DNA from: Hemileia vastatrix | Taxonomy: Eukaryota; Basidiomycota; Pucciniomycetes; Pucciniales; Zaghouaniaceae | Assembly (NCBI GenBank): GCA_030280995.1 | Contig: JASXTE010000001.1 | Coordinates: 29,048,606 to 29,112,605 of the forward strand | Length of the DNA stretch: 64,000 bases | Direction: 5' to 3' | Part shown: positions 33,369 to 46,100 of the stretch, one piece after another | Layout of the letters: the number at the start of each line of letters is the position of its first letter | How positions within the stretch are numbered: position 1 is the stretch's first letter | Notes under the pieces: generated by a model | Seen by the model: the letters and a program-made list of their open reading frames with translations, nothing else | What the model was told of the DNA's origin: nothing | Databases searched by the model: none | Program-made: the position numbers and the translations under genes

Positions 33369-34131
33369 GATTTGGCAGAGTTTGATTGTTGCATGAAGCA
33401 AATAGAGTTATTCTTTAAATTTTTTTATCAAAATATATCTAATGTTAAGTATCAAGAAGCAGTAAAACTCTGTCTAAAGCTTGGAATTCCTGGGTTTGGA
33501 AAATTTTTAATCATCAAGAAATGGAACCATTTTCTGGAAATGTTACTTGGACAACATGCTTAAATGGAAACAAGTTTTCAATGGTACTCACTGTGACTCA
33601 GACCATAGCAAGTATACATTTAAACTTTTCATGCCTAAAGACACTGAGAAAAATTCTCTTCATAAATCTTATGACTCAAATTAACAACATCATAAAGATG
33701 GAAAGCTTTTTTTTCCTGAAAAATCTTTTAAAGTAGACATGGAGGCCACTAATGGCATCACAGAAATTCTATGGCCAGCAAACATCCTTAATAATTTCAC
33801 TTCACGATGTTATGAAATTGGTGAATTCACTTGCCTTGGCTCTTCTATTAAAATTAGTCCAAGAATTTTCAATACATTTAAAAAATTCTAAGAGTTTGAT
33901 ATAGATATTTCTGAGTACTTAGATATAAATTACGAGTTAGAAAGATGTAAATTTCTTATCATAAATCTTTCTAAGTACAATGAAAAGATTGATTAAACAA
34001 TAAACCAAAAATTTAGTTAATTACTGTATATTTAATGTTACTAAAGACATTGAAAATTTAATAAATACAGAAAAAGATTCTGATATAAATCTTAATAAAA
34101 AAATTAAAAGACCATTAAGTAGTGATAGATA
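33369..34131 (+). pseudogene. Unidentified decayed gene Y
   Basis: A plus-strand frame can be followed with several breaks. KYQEAVKLCLKLGIPGFGKF comes first (33450-33510). After a frame change follow NGTIFWKCYLDNMLKWKQVF, then HCDSDHSKYTFKLFMPKDTE, FKVDMEATNGITEILWPANI, ISPRIFNTFKKF and a basic C-terminus NKKIKRPLSSDR ending at 34131. In-frame stops lie at about 33680, 33890 and 33995. Composition is that of a real protein (charged and aromatic residues spread evenly), but I do not recognise it. It is cut on the left by the LTR of C. Confidence 0.4.
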
Positions 34132-34846
34132 AAAATGTGATTGTACTTTACAGGTATAGTTTTAGTTTAGTGGTGGAATGATATATTTACACACTTCCAT
34201 CAAATATTTTTAAGAAGCTGATGATTATGTATAATCTAGTGAAAAACCTAAATGAATAAAAGTATCAAGAAAAATGGTTGTAAGAATTGAAAAATCATAA
34301 TACAATAGAAATTATCATTGCTACAAGTAAAATAAAATAAAATGCAATAAAATATAAGAAACAAAATATATCTTTGTAACTTGCTTAATTATTACAAACA
34401 GAAACTAAAAATATATAATATCTTACAAATACTTCATAAAAGATCATATGCATCATCATAAATAGATCTGTACTATTAATATTATTTTTAAAAATATTTT
34501 AATTTGCTATTTTTTTTAATACATTTTCTCTTATCAATAAGAAAAGTAAAACCATGTATTATTTTTTTAAGTAAAAATTAAAAATAAAAAAATAAATCCA
34601 CAAATAAATCTAATTTTTTTAATTGATTCAGTCATTATTTACTTTCATATCTAAATTGAATTAATTTAGTGGCATTTTTCAACCTTAAATTTACTGAAAT
34701 GTGTACACTAGTGTGACTTGTGATTTTTTTTTGATAAGTTGAATATTTTTCATCATGTAATTATATTTAAACAAAGCATATAACTGCAAAAGTAGAAGTG
34801 AAAAAATTAATAAAAGAAATGAGATATATTGAGAATAATTTTTGGC
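34132..34846. other. AT-rich spacer, nothing recognised
   Basis: Low-complexity A/T sequence between gene Y and the truncated LTR of D. No frame, repeat terminus or RNA-like fold was recognised. Confidence 0.5.
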
Positions 34847-36137
34847 CCATCATCTAGAAGGAGGAGAGAAAAAGAGAAGCAAACAAAAGGAGCTAGGGGA
34901 AAGGTAAAGAAAATAGATAATTTAATAGAATTTAGATTTAAAAGTGTAAGAAAGTTAGAGTGAAAAAATAAGGAAATACAACAACAAAAGTTTGAGGAGT
35001 GACACAACAGTAGGTTCAATATATAATATTAAAATTTTGTAAGTTATGTATCAATGCACAGTTCATTAAAATTATTATTAAGAGACTTAGAGAAACCTTT
35101 AGATATCTATATAAAATTTAAATTATATTTAAAATACTAATAAAAATAATAAATAAATGTATTATATTAAAAAGATTTCAAGTTTGAGTGTATAATAAGC
35201 GATCCAGCTACAGGGGGTTACCCAAGGCCTTTATATAGGCAAGGGGCCCTCTTAAGAGTCATAATAAATTATATACAAAAAATAATAAAAATATAATAAC
35301 AAATAGCTTATTTTGAGTAAGTGTAAGGTGAAATATGACACCATTAACTAAAACACATGAGTTAGAGCCTAAATATCTACCAATTTAAACCTAAACAGTT
35401 ACCATAAATTTAGTGAGTAGTTAAATAAATTTGAGACACAGAAAAATAATTAATTTAATTTAAAACATGTCTTATAATCTTTTAAGTAATAACCAATTTA
35501 AATGAAACATGAAAAATAAAATTATTTTAACATGTAAATATAATGTAATTAATTAATTTAGTATAAAACATGAATAATTAATTATTTTAATTACTTTTGT
35601 TAGTGTAATAAATAATTTAATTTAAAACAAATACTTATTATAAAAAATTACTAATTTTTAGAATAAAACATTAATAATATATTTAAATAAGTGTTTTAAC
35701 TTGTTTAATACTTTGATGACACAATTATAAATCAAAAAAGCACCCAATATTTTTTTTAATAACATATGTAAGGTTTTCTTTAATATATAAATTTAATTAA
35801 TTAATTTAATTACATTATAAGTTAATTTTATACTTATAATTAAAATTTATGTTTATAATTAATTAATTATCAATTTATATTTATTAAATACATAAAAAAT
35901 GCACCATAATTTATAAAATTTAACATTTATTATGCTTAATTTAAATGTATATATAATTTATTTAATAATGAAATTAATATAATACTTATTTTATATATAT
36001 TAAAAAAAATCCATATATAATTTCATTATGCAATATGAAATTAAATCATATAAATAATAAGCATATATTTACACCCTCTTTTGGTTCCTGTAAATTGACA
36101 TAACATTTAATGGGCTCCTGGTATAGCCTGGCTGACA
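34847..36137 (-). repeat. 3' LTR of element D, truncated
   Basis: Starts on the minus strand at 36137 with TGTCAGCCAGGCTATACC, just after a purine tract (GAGTGAGGGAG). Region 34847-35760 matches 63070-64000, including a GCCTATATAAAGGCC TATA box (35226-35240). The match ends near 34847, short of the LTR end known from 51559-51591. Confidence 0.75.
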
Positions 36138-39100
36138 CTCCCTCACTCTAAAAAAACAATAAAAAAATGCTAAGATTTTTTCTTTTTATACTTTTTTAAC
36201 AGAGTAGGAAGATTTGAAATTTCCTTTCCAGGTATCCATGCATCATGTTCAGATGATTTTTACCTTCACTACGCAATATAGGGGGTGGACTTGCTAGCAA
36301 GTCCTCAACCTGAACTCAGATGGAACTCAGATGGAACTCAGACTGAACTCATACTGAACCCATACTGAACTCTACTTGAACACCCACCTAAAACTGTTCT
36401 TCTGAGTGGTGTTCATTCCTGATTGTATGGCTCCTTTATCAATAGCTCAATGTGTGTTCAATCTATGGTGAGTTTGGGTCCAAGGTTGCGGACTTGCTAG
36501 CAAGTCCGCCCCCCATATTGTGTGGTGCTTGTAGATTGAAATGGACAGCAGATATCAACAATTAATCACCCTTGTTAAATGTGTATTCTTTATGCTATCT
36601 ATCCCATCTCTTCTTTTCATATTCAAATGATTTATTAATACAGCTTTGAGCATGTTTTCTTAACAGCTGTTAAATTTGCATAAAAGATTTAACACCAGGA
36701 TGTAGTTCCAACTTAGGTAATTTATTATTGAGAATTTGAGCAGGAGTGTTTGGGACATATCCTAACCAAATCTTAAAAGGCTTTTTCTCAGTGAAAGATT
36801 GAACAGTGCTATTATATGCAAATTCAAGACCAGGCAATGGAGTGACCCAGTCATGAGTAAATCTGTCATTGTCTTTATATTCTAATCCAAAGGCACAGTA
36901 CCTTCTAATCTTATCTTCCAGAGTTTGAATCATTCTTTCAGCTAGACCATCAGTATGAGGATGGTGAGCTGTAGACAATTTCAGCTCACAGCCACAAATA
37001 TCTATCAATGAGGTTTAAAACTCAGATGTAAATTTTGGATCTCTATCAGAGATAATGGCTTATGGAAATCCAACAATATTAAACATGTTAGACCACCATA
37101 ATTAAGCTAATTCTTTTGTGAATACATCTTTGTGGATGGGAAAAAATTTGCACATTTTGGTGAATCTATCCACTTTTACCCAACAAGAGTTATAACTGTG
37201 TTTACCTTCTACAGGAAGACCAGTGACAAAATCCATGTTAATGATTTAACAAGGAGAATCAGGTGCTTCAATATTTTGTAAGAATCCTGCTCTTTTACCT
37301 TTCAATCTTTTATGTTTTTGACAAGAATCACAAGATTCAAGATACAATTCAGTGTCTTCAGACATATAAGCCCACCAAGCAGTGTTTTTATTTCTGATAA
37401 TGGTTTTTTAAGATCAAAATGTCCTGCTAATATGTCATCATGACATATTTTTAAGATGGTTTCTTTCTTGGAAGGAGGGATAACAATGACATTGGTCAGT
37501 TTTCTCCCGTAGTAATTATAACCATCTTCAATGGAAAACTTTCCTTTACTCAAAGCACTCTGGTACTTTGGAGGAACAGTTTTTATCAATGCTTGAATAG
37601 AAGCATTCTTTGGATCATTAATGATTGTAACCAATTTACTTAAATCAGAATCTTGAACATATGAATCCAGAATTTATTGTAACAGTTCCTCTCCAATATA
37701 CACAATTTATATACCATGTATATGTACTGTATCATCTTCAGGTACGTAGGCTGGATTGAATACATCATGTGGGAGAGGTAATCTGGACAACATATTAACA
37801 TTTGAATGAACATTTTCAGCCCTGTGAATAATAGTCATTATATCTTTGTATTCTTGAACAGCTAGTGGCCATCTAATCATATGTCTATTTTGTGTTTTCA
37901 GGTATTTCACATCACTGCAATCAGTTACTAATTCAAACTTTTGATCATCTAAACAATAATGAAGCTTTTCTAAAGCCCATACAACTGCTAAGCACTCAAA
38001 TTTAGTGGCGCCATATTTCAATTCACTTTTTATTAAGGTTCTTGAAATATAACAAATTACTACTTCTGAAACCTTTTCATTAATAATTTGTTTTTGGAGA
38101 AGAGCAACTCCAAGTCCAATAAAACTTGCATCTGTATAAAGAAAAAAAGGCTTATTAAAGTCTGGAAGGGCAAGGATTGGAGCTGAAATTAAACATCTTT
38201 TTAATGTATCAAAAGCTGTTTGACTGTCCTCATTCCATATATAAGCCACATCTTTTCTTGTTAGTTTGGTAAGTGGTAAGGCTATGACTTGATAATTTTT
38301 TATGTATTGTCTATAGTAGCCAAACATTCCCAAAAAAATCAGTATCTCTTTTACAGAAGTTGGTGCTGACACATTTTGGATAGCAGCAACCTTTCCTTGG
38401 TTTACACAGATCTGTAAGCCATATACAACATGACCCAGGACTTTCAAGGATTGAAACCCAAATTTACACTTTTTTAAGGATAAAGTCATCTTAATTTCAT
38501 CCATTTTCTGTAAGACTCTATTCAAGTGTTGTATATGTTCATCAAAAGGTTTATAAAAAACTATGATGTCATCAATATAAACCATCAACCAACCTTCAAT
38601 TATTTCCTGATAAAATGTGTTATCCATTACTTTTTATAATACTGAAGGGGCTTTTTTAGGGCCAAAAGGCATCCTAACATATTTTTAAACTCCCATATGG
38701 GTTGCAATTAGCTAAATATTTTGGGAAGACAGTTCAACAGGTATTTGATGATAAACTTTATTACCATACATACAGCTTATGAATTTAGCACCTTGTAAGG
38801 TAGCATGTATGGAGCTAATTTTTTCTTTAGACTAGGAGGTATTTCATCCAAATTTCAGCATAGGAAAATTTTTATTTTATCTTTAACCAAGCCTACCATG
38901 TTGAAACCATGAGCAAAAGGCATTGGGAAGGATGTAATTAATGCTATTATTGAATCTTTTTGATCATAAGTTAATTGATAACCAAATGTAGCTGTATAAA
39001 TTTCAGACAATAAGACATCTATTTCCTCTGTTTGCCTGCCTTTACATTGGATCAAGGAGTGACAAGATTTTAATAAGGGTGCAGAATGCTTTTTAGAAGA

Positions 39101-39500
39101 AGAAATTTTAAATTTTATTTTCTCATTCATGCTCAAAGTAAAACAGTTGTTTGTAGGATCAAATTTAATGCCAAACATGGTTAAAATATCACATCCCATG
39201 ATAAAACAATTGCTTAAATTGTCATTTTTCATCACAAAAAATTCACAAATTGCTCTGACAAAACCACCATTATATCTAAAGAATACCGTGGTTTTGTATT
39301 TTCCAATGGGACATAAAGCAGAACCATAACCTTTCCATTTCTCAGATGTTATAGGTAATAGTTTGAATTGATAATCCTTATCTATAGAAGCCAGTGCTTT
39401 TTTAGACACTACACATCCTCCAGCACCAGAGTCAAGAATAACCTCAACATTTTTACCATTAATAATAACTGGTGCTCTCAAAGGTGATATTAAAATGGAA
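36138..39500 (-). pseudogene. Pol of element D
   Basis: Minus-strand order: protease 39481-38855 with VILDSGAGGCVVS; RT remnant; RT/RNase H 38627-37707 with YIDDIIVFYK and LYTDASFIGLGVAL; integrase 37634-36670 with HDDILAGHF and STAHHPHTDGLAERM; chromodomain end near 36190-36250 (KSSEHDAWIPGKEI). About 75 codons are missing between LKKK (near 38830) and SIHATL, which removes the RT fingers. Stops and frame changes are frequent. The segment between the integrase tail and the chromodomain is also shortened. It resembles the A family at roughly half of positions or better, so it is a sister family. Confidence 0.85.
36267..36527. mobile_element. CACTA-like MITE, 261 bp
   Basis: Terminal inverted repeats of about 38 bp: the left end starts CACTACGCAATATAGGGGG, the right end on the reverse strand starts CACCACACAATATGGGGGG, and both continue GGACTTGCTAGCAAGTCC. 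Flanking CTT at 36264-36266 and 36528-36530 is the 3-bp duplication typical of CACTA (CMC) transposons. The core holds tandem GAACTCAGACTGAACTCATA-like units. It interrupts the chromodomain of D. Confidence 0.9.
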
Positions 39501-41425
39501 TTGACAGTAATATCTCTAATTACTTCAGCATTTTATAAAAAAAATAAGTCAATATCAAAATTATCAGACCAATTATCTAAATATTGGATATCTTTTTTTA
39601 AAACCAGAACTCCCTGTGAAGACTCACGCTCATAAGAGATATTGCTATTACAGTCACTGTAGGAATCATCAAGATCAGCTTGAGAATTTCCAGATTACTC
39701 ATTTTGTTCAACAAGATGATTTTTCTTGTCACAAATATGTCCTTTTTGCCATGGTTTGTTACATTTAAAACAAGTATTAGTTGCATATTTCTTTGGAGAA
39801 ACTGGAGCAGAGGTTCTACCAGTTTTTTCTGCAAGTTTTGTGGAATGCTTTTGTTTGTCATGATAAGATTTAACAAGATAATTACTTGGTTCATATCTAT
39901 GTTTTAGTAGGACTTCATTACAGATAATAATAAAGGAAGAATTCTCTCTCACATGCTCAGTCCATACCACAATCAAATCTCTCAGAGAATTTGGTAATTT
40001 ATAGAAAATTTTATCTCTCCAAATTCATAATCCATTTCAGAATCCATGGCTCTAAGAATTTTTGTAAATTTCAAAAGGAAAACAATAGGTTTTTCAGGAG
40101 AGAAGGATGCATATTTACCATTCTCATATAATCTCTTCTGGGAAAGCCTGAATTTGGAACCACCGAATTGATTTACAATCAAGTTTTCCACTCTTTCTAA
40201 GTATAATGTTGATTGTTCAGTAAGACAGATTCATACCACATTAAAGCTACATTTGAAAATAAAGAAATTAATTTAGAGACAATTTCTTCATCTGGAAATT
40301 TATAAGAGTTTTTCAGATTATCAATTCTCTGAAAAAAGTGTTTCCAGTCAGATGAAGAGTAACCATCAAAAGTGGGATATTTATCCAGTTTGTGCCAATT
40401 TTTCTGGCTACTGGGATGGTCCATATTTTGGTTTGAATTATTTAACATTAATAATTCTTGAAGTTTAGCCAGGTATCCAGAAATTTCATTATTTACAGAA
40501 ACAGCTGGTTCATGACCATTAAAAGATTTTTTTCTAGTAGCAAAAGATTTTACAGACTAATTATCAGTTTGTTTAATGGCTGAAATATGGGGAAGGAAAG
40601 AGCTGCTTTGTTTAGGTTTCTTTCTTTATTCTTATGCAGATTACGGGCAGCACTTTCATCTACACCATAATGATTGATGGTTAAGGCTGAAATTTTTTCC
40701 TTTAGTTCAGACACATAGTTTCTTATCCTTGGAATTTTAGACATCTGGTCGTTCATTTTTCTAAGAGATAAAACTTTTCTGTCCTCAAAAACTGTGTGTT
40801 TGGTACTCAGTGCATGGAAATCATTTTTTAGCTTTTTCAACTCATTGTGTAGAGACTTAATTTCACTTTTCGATGAATAATTTTCCTCAAAAAGGGGTTT
40901 TAATTCAATCAAGGTTCTATGCAGATTGATATTCTTATTTGAGATAGCTCTATGGTCACTTCTTATTTGTTTCTGTTGGCTAATAAAAATATTCAAAGTT
41001 TCTTTAATTTTAAAATAAGCTGTATCTTGTACAGAAGAACTCACATTACAATGCAAGTGCAAAGTATTCAATCTATAACTCCCATGTACTAATAAATCTC
41101 TCAAATATTTGTGTTTCACAACATTAAAATTAAGTTTATCTTTTAATATCTCCTCAGAAGTTTTCTCAAGTAAGGTATAGACTTCAGGGGAAACAGAATC
41201 ATTCTTAATTGCAAGAGAAGGATTAATCAAAGAAGTATAAGTAAAATGTAAAGGTTCATCAAATGATAATTTGCTAATTACATCATTGAAGCTACTCATT
41301 AAAGGAAGTTGTCTTTTTATGGATTTAACTGTTCTTTCACCATGATCCACAATATTACCTATGGATGAAGATATGTTTTTATACATACCAACATGTTTAT
41401 CAAAAATATTACTTACCATGGAAAG
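39501..41425 (-). pseudogene. Gag of element D, C-terminal part
   Basis: 41419-40550 encodes a coiled-coil region (KIPRIRNYVSELKEKISAL). 40448-39982 is the Gag core (WHKLDKYPTFDGYSSSDW, ALMWYESVLL, FGGSKFRLSQKRLYE). The zinc knuckle CFKCNKPWQKGHIC is intact (about 39770-39730). An in-frame TAA follows NE at 39695, a few codons after the knuckle and near the gag-pol boundary. The N-terminus lies at 50274-50921 beyond element E. Stops and frame changes lie near 40549, 40195 and 39980. Confidence 0.85.
41421..41425. repeat. Target site duplication of E, left copy (GAAAG)
   Basis: GAAAG precedes the 5' LTR and is repeated at 50274-50278. Confidence 0.95.
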
Positions 41426-42602
41426 TGTCAGCCTAAATATCCTTAGGACTGAGTATTTCTTATGCTTAAAATAAGATAACCTTAATTAGATTAAGCTTAT
41501 ATCTTAAAAATAAGGTTAAAATAATAATATATATTATTTTATTATATATATATATAATTATTATTCTATTATATAATTTATAATAGTTTAAATAGCTTAT
41601 CCATGGCCTAATAATACTTATTAAGGTGTTAATGGAGTCATAATATACTTATCTTAAGTGATATGAAGTAATTATTGACATACATAAGCTTATATGTATA
41701 CATAAATCTCATATTCAGTGAAATATGCAGTATATTATGTATATTTAGGTATATAAGTGGGTTTTAGCCTCTTAATAGCCTATAACCTTTGTTTTTCTGC
41801 TTATTTTAGGTCATATGGACGAAATCAGTGGACTCACAACGCCTGCAGAAGCATAGACACCTATATCAGGTGCATACACCCAGTTTGGACAACTAAAATT
41901 ACTTCCTTGGATGGTTATTCACGGATTTATGGGTTGGAAAGATGTTTTTGGGTTAATATGGATGCTTGGGGATGTTATTGGGGGCTTGGACATTTTATTT
42001 GTTTCCTTTATATGCTTTTAGTTTCATTAAATCTCTTTTTGATCATTTATTTTACCTGTTTCTTTATGGTATCCGCTTTTATCTGGGTTTTCTATTTATG
42101 GTATGACTCTGTGTTATTATTAATAGTGATGGAGGGTCCTTACTGGAGGTCTGGGTGTTGAAACTGCTTGAAGTGGACGCCATGGGGAGGTGATGGGCCC
42201 TCACAGTGCTGTAATTGCCGGGGATAGCAGTGACATCATCTGGATTGAAGGTCTGTGCACTCCAGTGGATTTGGGTATAAGTAAGGAGGGATTTTGACGG
42301 TTTATTATCATCATTCAATTACTACACTTCAAACAAACACTACACTACAATTATTCACATTCAGAAATATATTATAAAGCCCTTATAAATTGATATTATC
42401 TTTATAAAAGCTATAACTATATTTTATTCTTCTATTTTCCACCACTAGCACGCATTTAAATCCAAGTATTGTGAGTTTAATTTGAGTATAACTATTCTAT
42501 TAGTCTTCCCCTGAGGTTTAATCACTAAATCATTTATTAATAAGTAGTAGGACCATAAAATAACACTATTATATCATACTTATATACTAGACTGTACTGA
42601 CA
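41426..42602 (+). repeat. 5' LTR of element E
   Basis: 1177 bp, TGTCAG...CTGACA. A TATATAAGTGGG TATA-like motif lies near 41750. It carries the same long sense (41757-42161) and antisense (42079-42318) frames as A. Confidence 0.95.
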
Positions 42603-42604
42603 AT

Positions 42605-42622
42605 TGGGGGTCTTTCCTTATA
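42605..42622 (+). promoter_or_regulatory. Primer binding site of element E
   Basis: TGGGGGTCTTTCC two bases after the LTR, identical to A. Confidence 0.65.
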
Positions 42623-43115
42623 TTTTACTTATTATTAAGTATATAAGCCTTGGGACGTGATTTTTACCTTAGTACAACTCAAAATTAACCAAATATTTGG
42701 GTCTGCTGCATATTAGTGGGTCATCATAACTCATTGATTGCGGAAAAGAATCCTTATAATAATTGTACTAATTTTTTATCATAAAAATTAGATATTTACA
42801 GTAGTAACTGTACCCAATATAAACCCAATTTCACTTGGTATTTGGACACCAATATAACACCCAATAAAATTGGTATTTGGCTAAAGCTTGGTAAGCTAAT
42901 TATTCACCCTTATAGAGGTCTAGTTAAACTTATTATTATATTTTTAACAGATTTTTTCGAATTTTTCTTATATTTTATTTAAATAAATAAAGATATAAAT
43001 TCAGGGTAAGCTCCATTGCTTTTTTATTAGTAATATAATTGCTAATATTATTTGTCTACTAATTCCACAGAGTTTTTTCCTTTTGTAGACGTAAAATATT
43101 GTTATTCTGAACAAT

Positions 43116-46100
43116 ATGAGTGCTCCTCAGGATAGTGTAAGTGAACAGCCTGCTTATAATACCAGGTCTAAAGCTAATAAAAACTTTCCAGGACATCACC
43201 ATGGAGGGACAACAGTACCCCCAACCAGAAAGCATGAGTATAGAGGAAAAGGACGCCCTCTTAAAAAAGATAACTATCAAAAAGACGTCTCCTCCTCTTC
43301 AGGATCAACTGTCCCACCTGGCCAAACAGGTTCTGAAGCTAGAGGAATCAAAATCTCTCATGTTCAAAGAAGTAGAGCAGTTGCAAAACAATTGCAAGGT
43401 AGGATTTCAGCAGATGAATCAGGCAATGGCAGAATTAAAGGGAGGCCTGCCCAGTCAATCAAATCAGCAACCCCCTACCCAAGGAGGGTCCACTCACTCC
43501 CAGGAGAAAATCCTGGTAGACAAATTGAAATGGGACTGGTTTCACCAACAGTGGACAAGCCACAGTTGCAACAGGGATCCACCCCCTCATCTGACTTCCT
43601 CAGCTCACCCTTACAAGGGAAAAAAGCGCCAAAAATCAGGACTGGCAACCATCCCTTGGTAAGTAACTTACCCTCTCAGATTAGACATAATACTGATAAT
43701 TACAATATAGGTAATTCTATTGATGTTAAATCTGTACAAAAAATAGAGGAGGATTTAAGAAATTTAGGTTTTAGAGTAGATACACCTGACTTGTCTTTTG
43801 TCCATAATAACAGTACTATATACAATGATAATACAGTTAATCCTCAGTTGCAACCACCTACTAGTGAGATGAGAAGTTCACAGGAGAGTGAGAGAATTGA
43901 AAAGGAGGACATGGAATATTTTAACAATAATCCAACTGTCCATAGAATGGTTTCAGCATTGTGGAATAGAATGACTGATTGTGAGGAACAGACAGTTAAG
44001 CTCACTAGTGATACAATTTCATCCTTAACATTGAACATTTCTCAATTAGCAACACGTAATAAAGAATTAGAGAAAGAACATTTGTCTCTAACTCTTAAAT
44101 ATGATTCATTGAGTAATAAATATAATGACCTTTCAAACAAATTTTGTGAGTTAGAAAAATTATATGAAACACACTTATTAAAGACTGAATCAAGAACAAA
44201 GTTATCTTTTGCACAGACAAATCAAAGTGTCTCTGAGTTGCTACAAAGATTAACTAAAGTTGAGATTGAAACTGCCAATCTACTAATGAACCAGGATAAT
44301 CATAAGTATAATCAATATAATAATAATCCTTTCATTGGCAAAAGTGAATCTCATTCCTTCCCTATACCACCACAATTGAAACCATCTGGTGGTAGTGTCA
44401 AATCTGAAAATGTAAGTCACAAATCCGTGCAGGAAGAAATACAAGACCATTTATCAAAAGTAAATGAGTTGTTGAATTTACCTAAGATTAGTGAGATAAA
44501 ATCCAATCAGAAGAACTGGCCTAAGATAGATCAGTACCCAACTTATGATGGGGAAGCCAGCTCTGATTGGCAACATTTTATTCAAAGAATTGACAACTTG
44601 AAATTCTCATATAAGTTACCAGATGAAGAGATAACATCAAAATTAATTTCTTTATTTAAGGATGTTGCTTTATTATGGTTTGAAGCTGTCTTAAGTGAGG
44701 GTAGAGACTACTCTTGGGCTGAATGGAAACAACTTATTGAAAAACAATTTGGAGGTTCTAAATTCAGGCTTACTCAGCAGAGACTGTATGAGAAAACTAG
44801 GTATAATCCGTTGAATGGTGACAAACCTATGGTATTTTTAATGACTTTAAACAAAATCTTAAAAGCCATTGAGCCTCATATGGATTTTCACTTATGGAAA
44901 GATAAGATAATTTACAAATTACCTATATCTGTCAGAGACATTGTTGTAGCTAGAACATTAAATGTTACTGAATATTCTGACTTTATTAATATTTGCAATG
45001 AAATATTATTAAACCATAAGTATGAATCAAGGTATTCCACTTATAAACAAAATGTTGAACCTGTAAAAACTCAGAATTCAAAAACACTTCAGGAGAAGCA
45101 GAAAAAACCTACTGCACCTGTAGTACCTAAAAAGTATGAAACAAATACTTGTTATAAGTGTAACAAACCTTGGGTAAAAGGTCACAAATGTGAGAAAAAC
45201 ATAAATATTGTTGAAAATCAACGTGAATCTGAAACTGAAACTGAAAAAAGTAAAGAATCAAGTGATTATGACAGCAATATCTCATATAGTGATGAAAATG
45301 AAGTCTGTATGTTGGAAGATGATTTGTCCATCTTTGAAAATCCAATATTAAATATGGACTCAAATGAATCTTTAATGAATTTTGAGGATGCTGAAATCAT
45401 TAAGGATATACAAGCTGATAACTTTAAAATGACACCTATCACGGTTCCAGCTATCATTTCTGGTGAAAATGTTAATATAGTATTGGACACAGGAGCTGCT
45501 GGTTCAGTTGTTTCCACTAATACATTACAGAAAATTGATAGTGAATATAAGGTTAAGCTTGAACCACTTCAGAATAAAAATTGGAGAGGTTTTGGATCAG
45601 TACTACACCCCATTGGTAAATACAAAGCTGCTGTTTTCTTTAAACACCAACATGGTTATGTAAGGGTAACTTGTGACTTTGTAGTAATGGATAATACAAA
45701 TTGTAGTAACTGTTTTATCATTGGAAATGATAGTCTGACTAAATTTGGTGTAAAATTAGACCCTGCTAATAACAATTTTACAATTGGCATGAATGGAAAA
45801 AGGAAATTTAAAATAAATTCTTTTAACACAGTCTTACACATTGAGTCAGTAACAAATTCCCCGTCTAAAGGAAGAGAATCCAATGAGATGGAACTTCTGG
45901 AAACAGAAATTTCAAAAGCATCATTTGGCACTCAGATAAGTGAAACTGAGAAAGATAATATTTTGGAATTAATTAAAAATTTTCCAATGGCTTTTGCACA
46001 TGGTACAAATGAACTTGGCCTTGTAAAAGATCATGAAATGAAAATTAGTTTAACCTGTGATATGGATAATATTCCTGCTAGTCTTAAAAAGAAACCATAC

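Noticed and set aside
34807..35019. Minus-strand 70-codon ORF, similar to one at 63013-63255
   Set aside because: Both are the same LTR segment of D; similarity reflects repeat copies, not coding.
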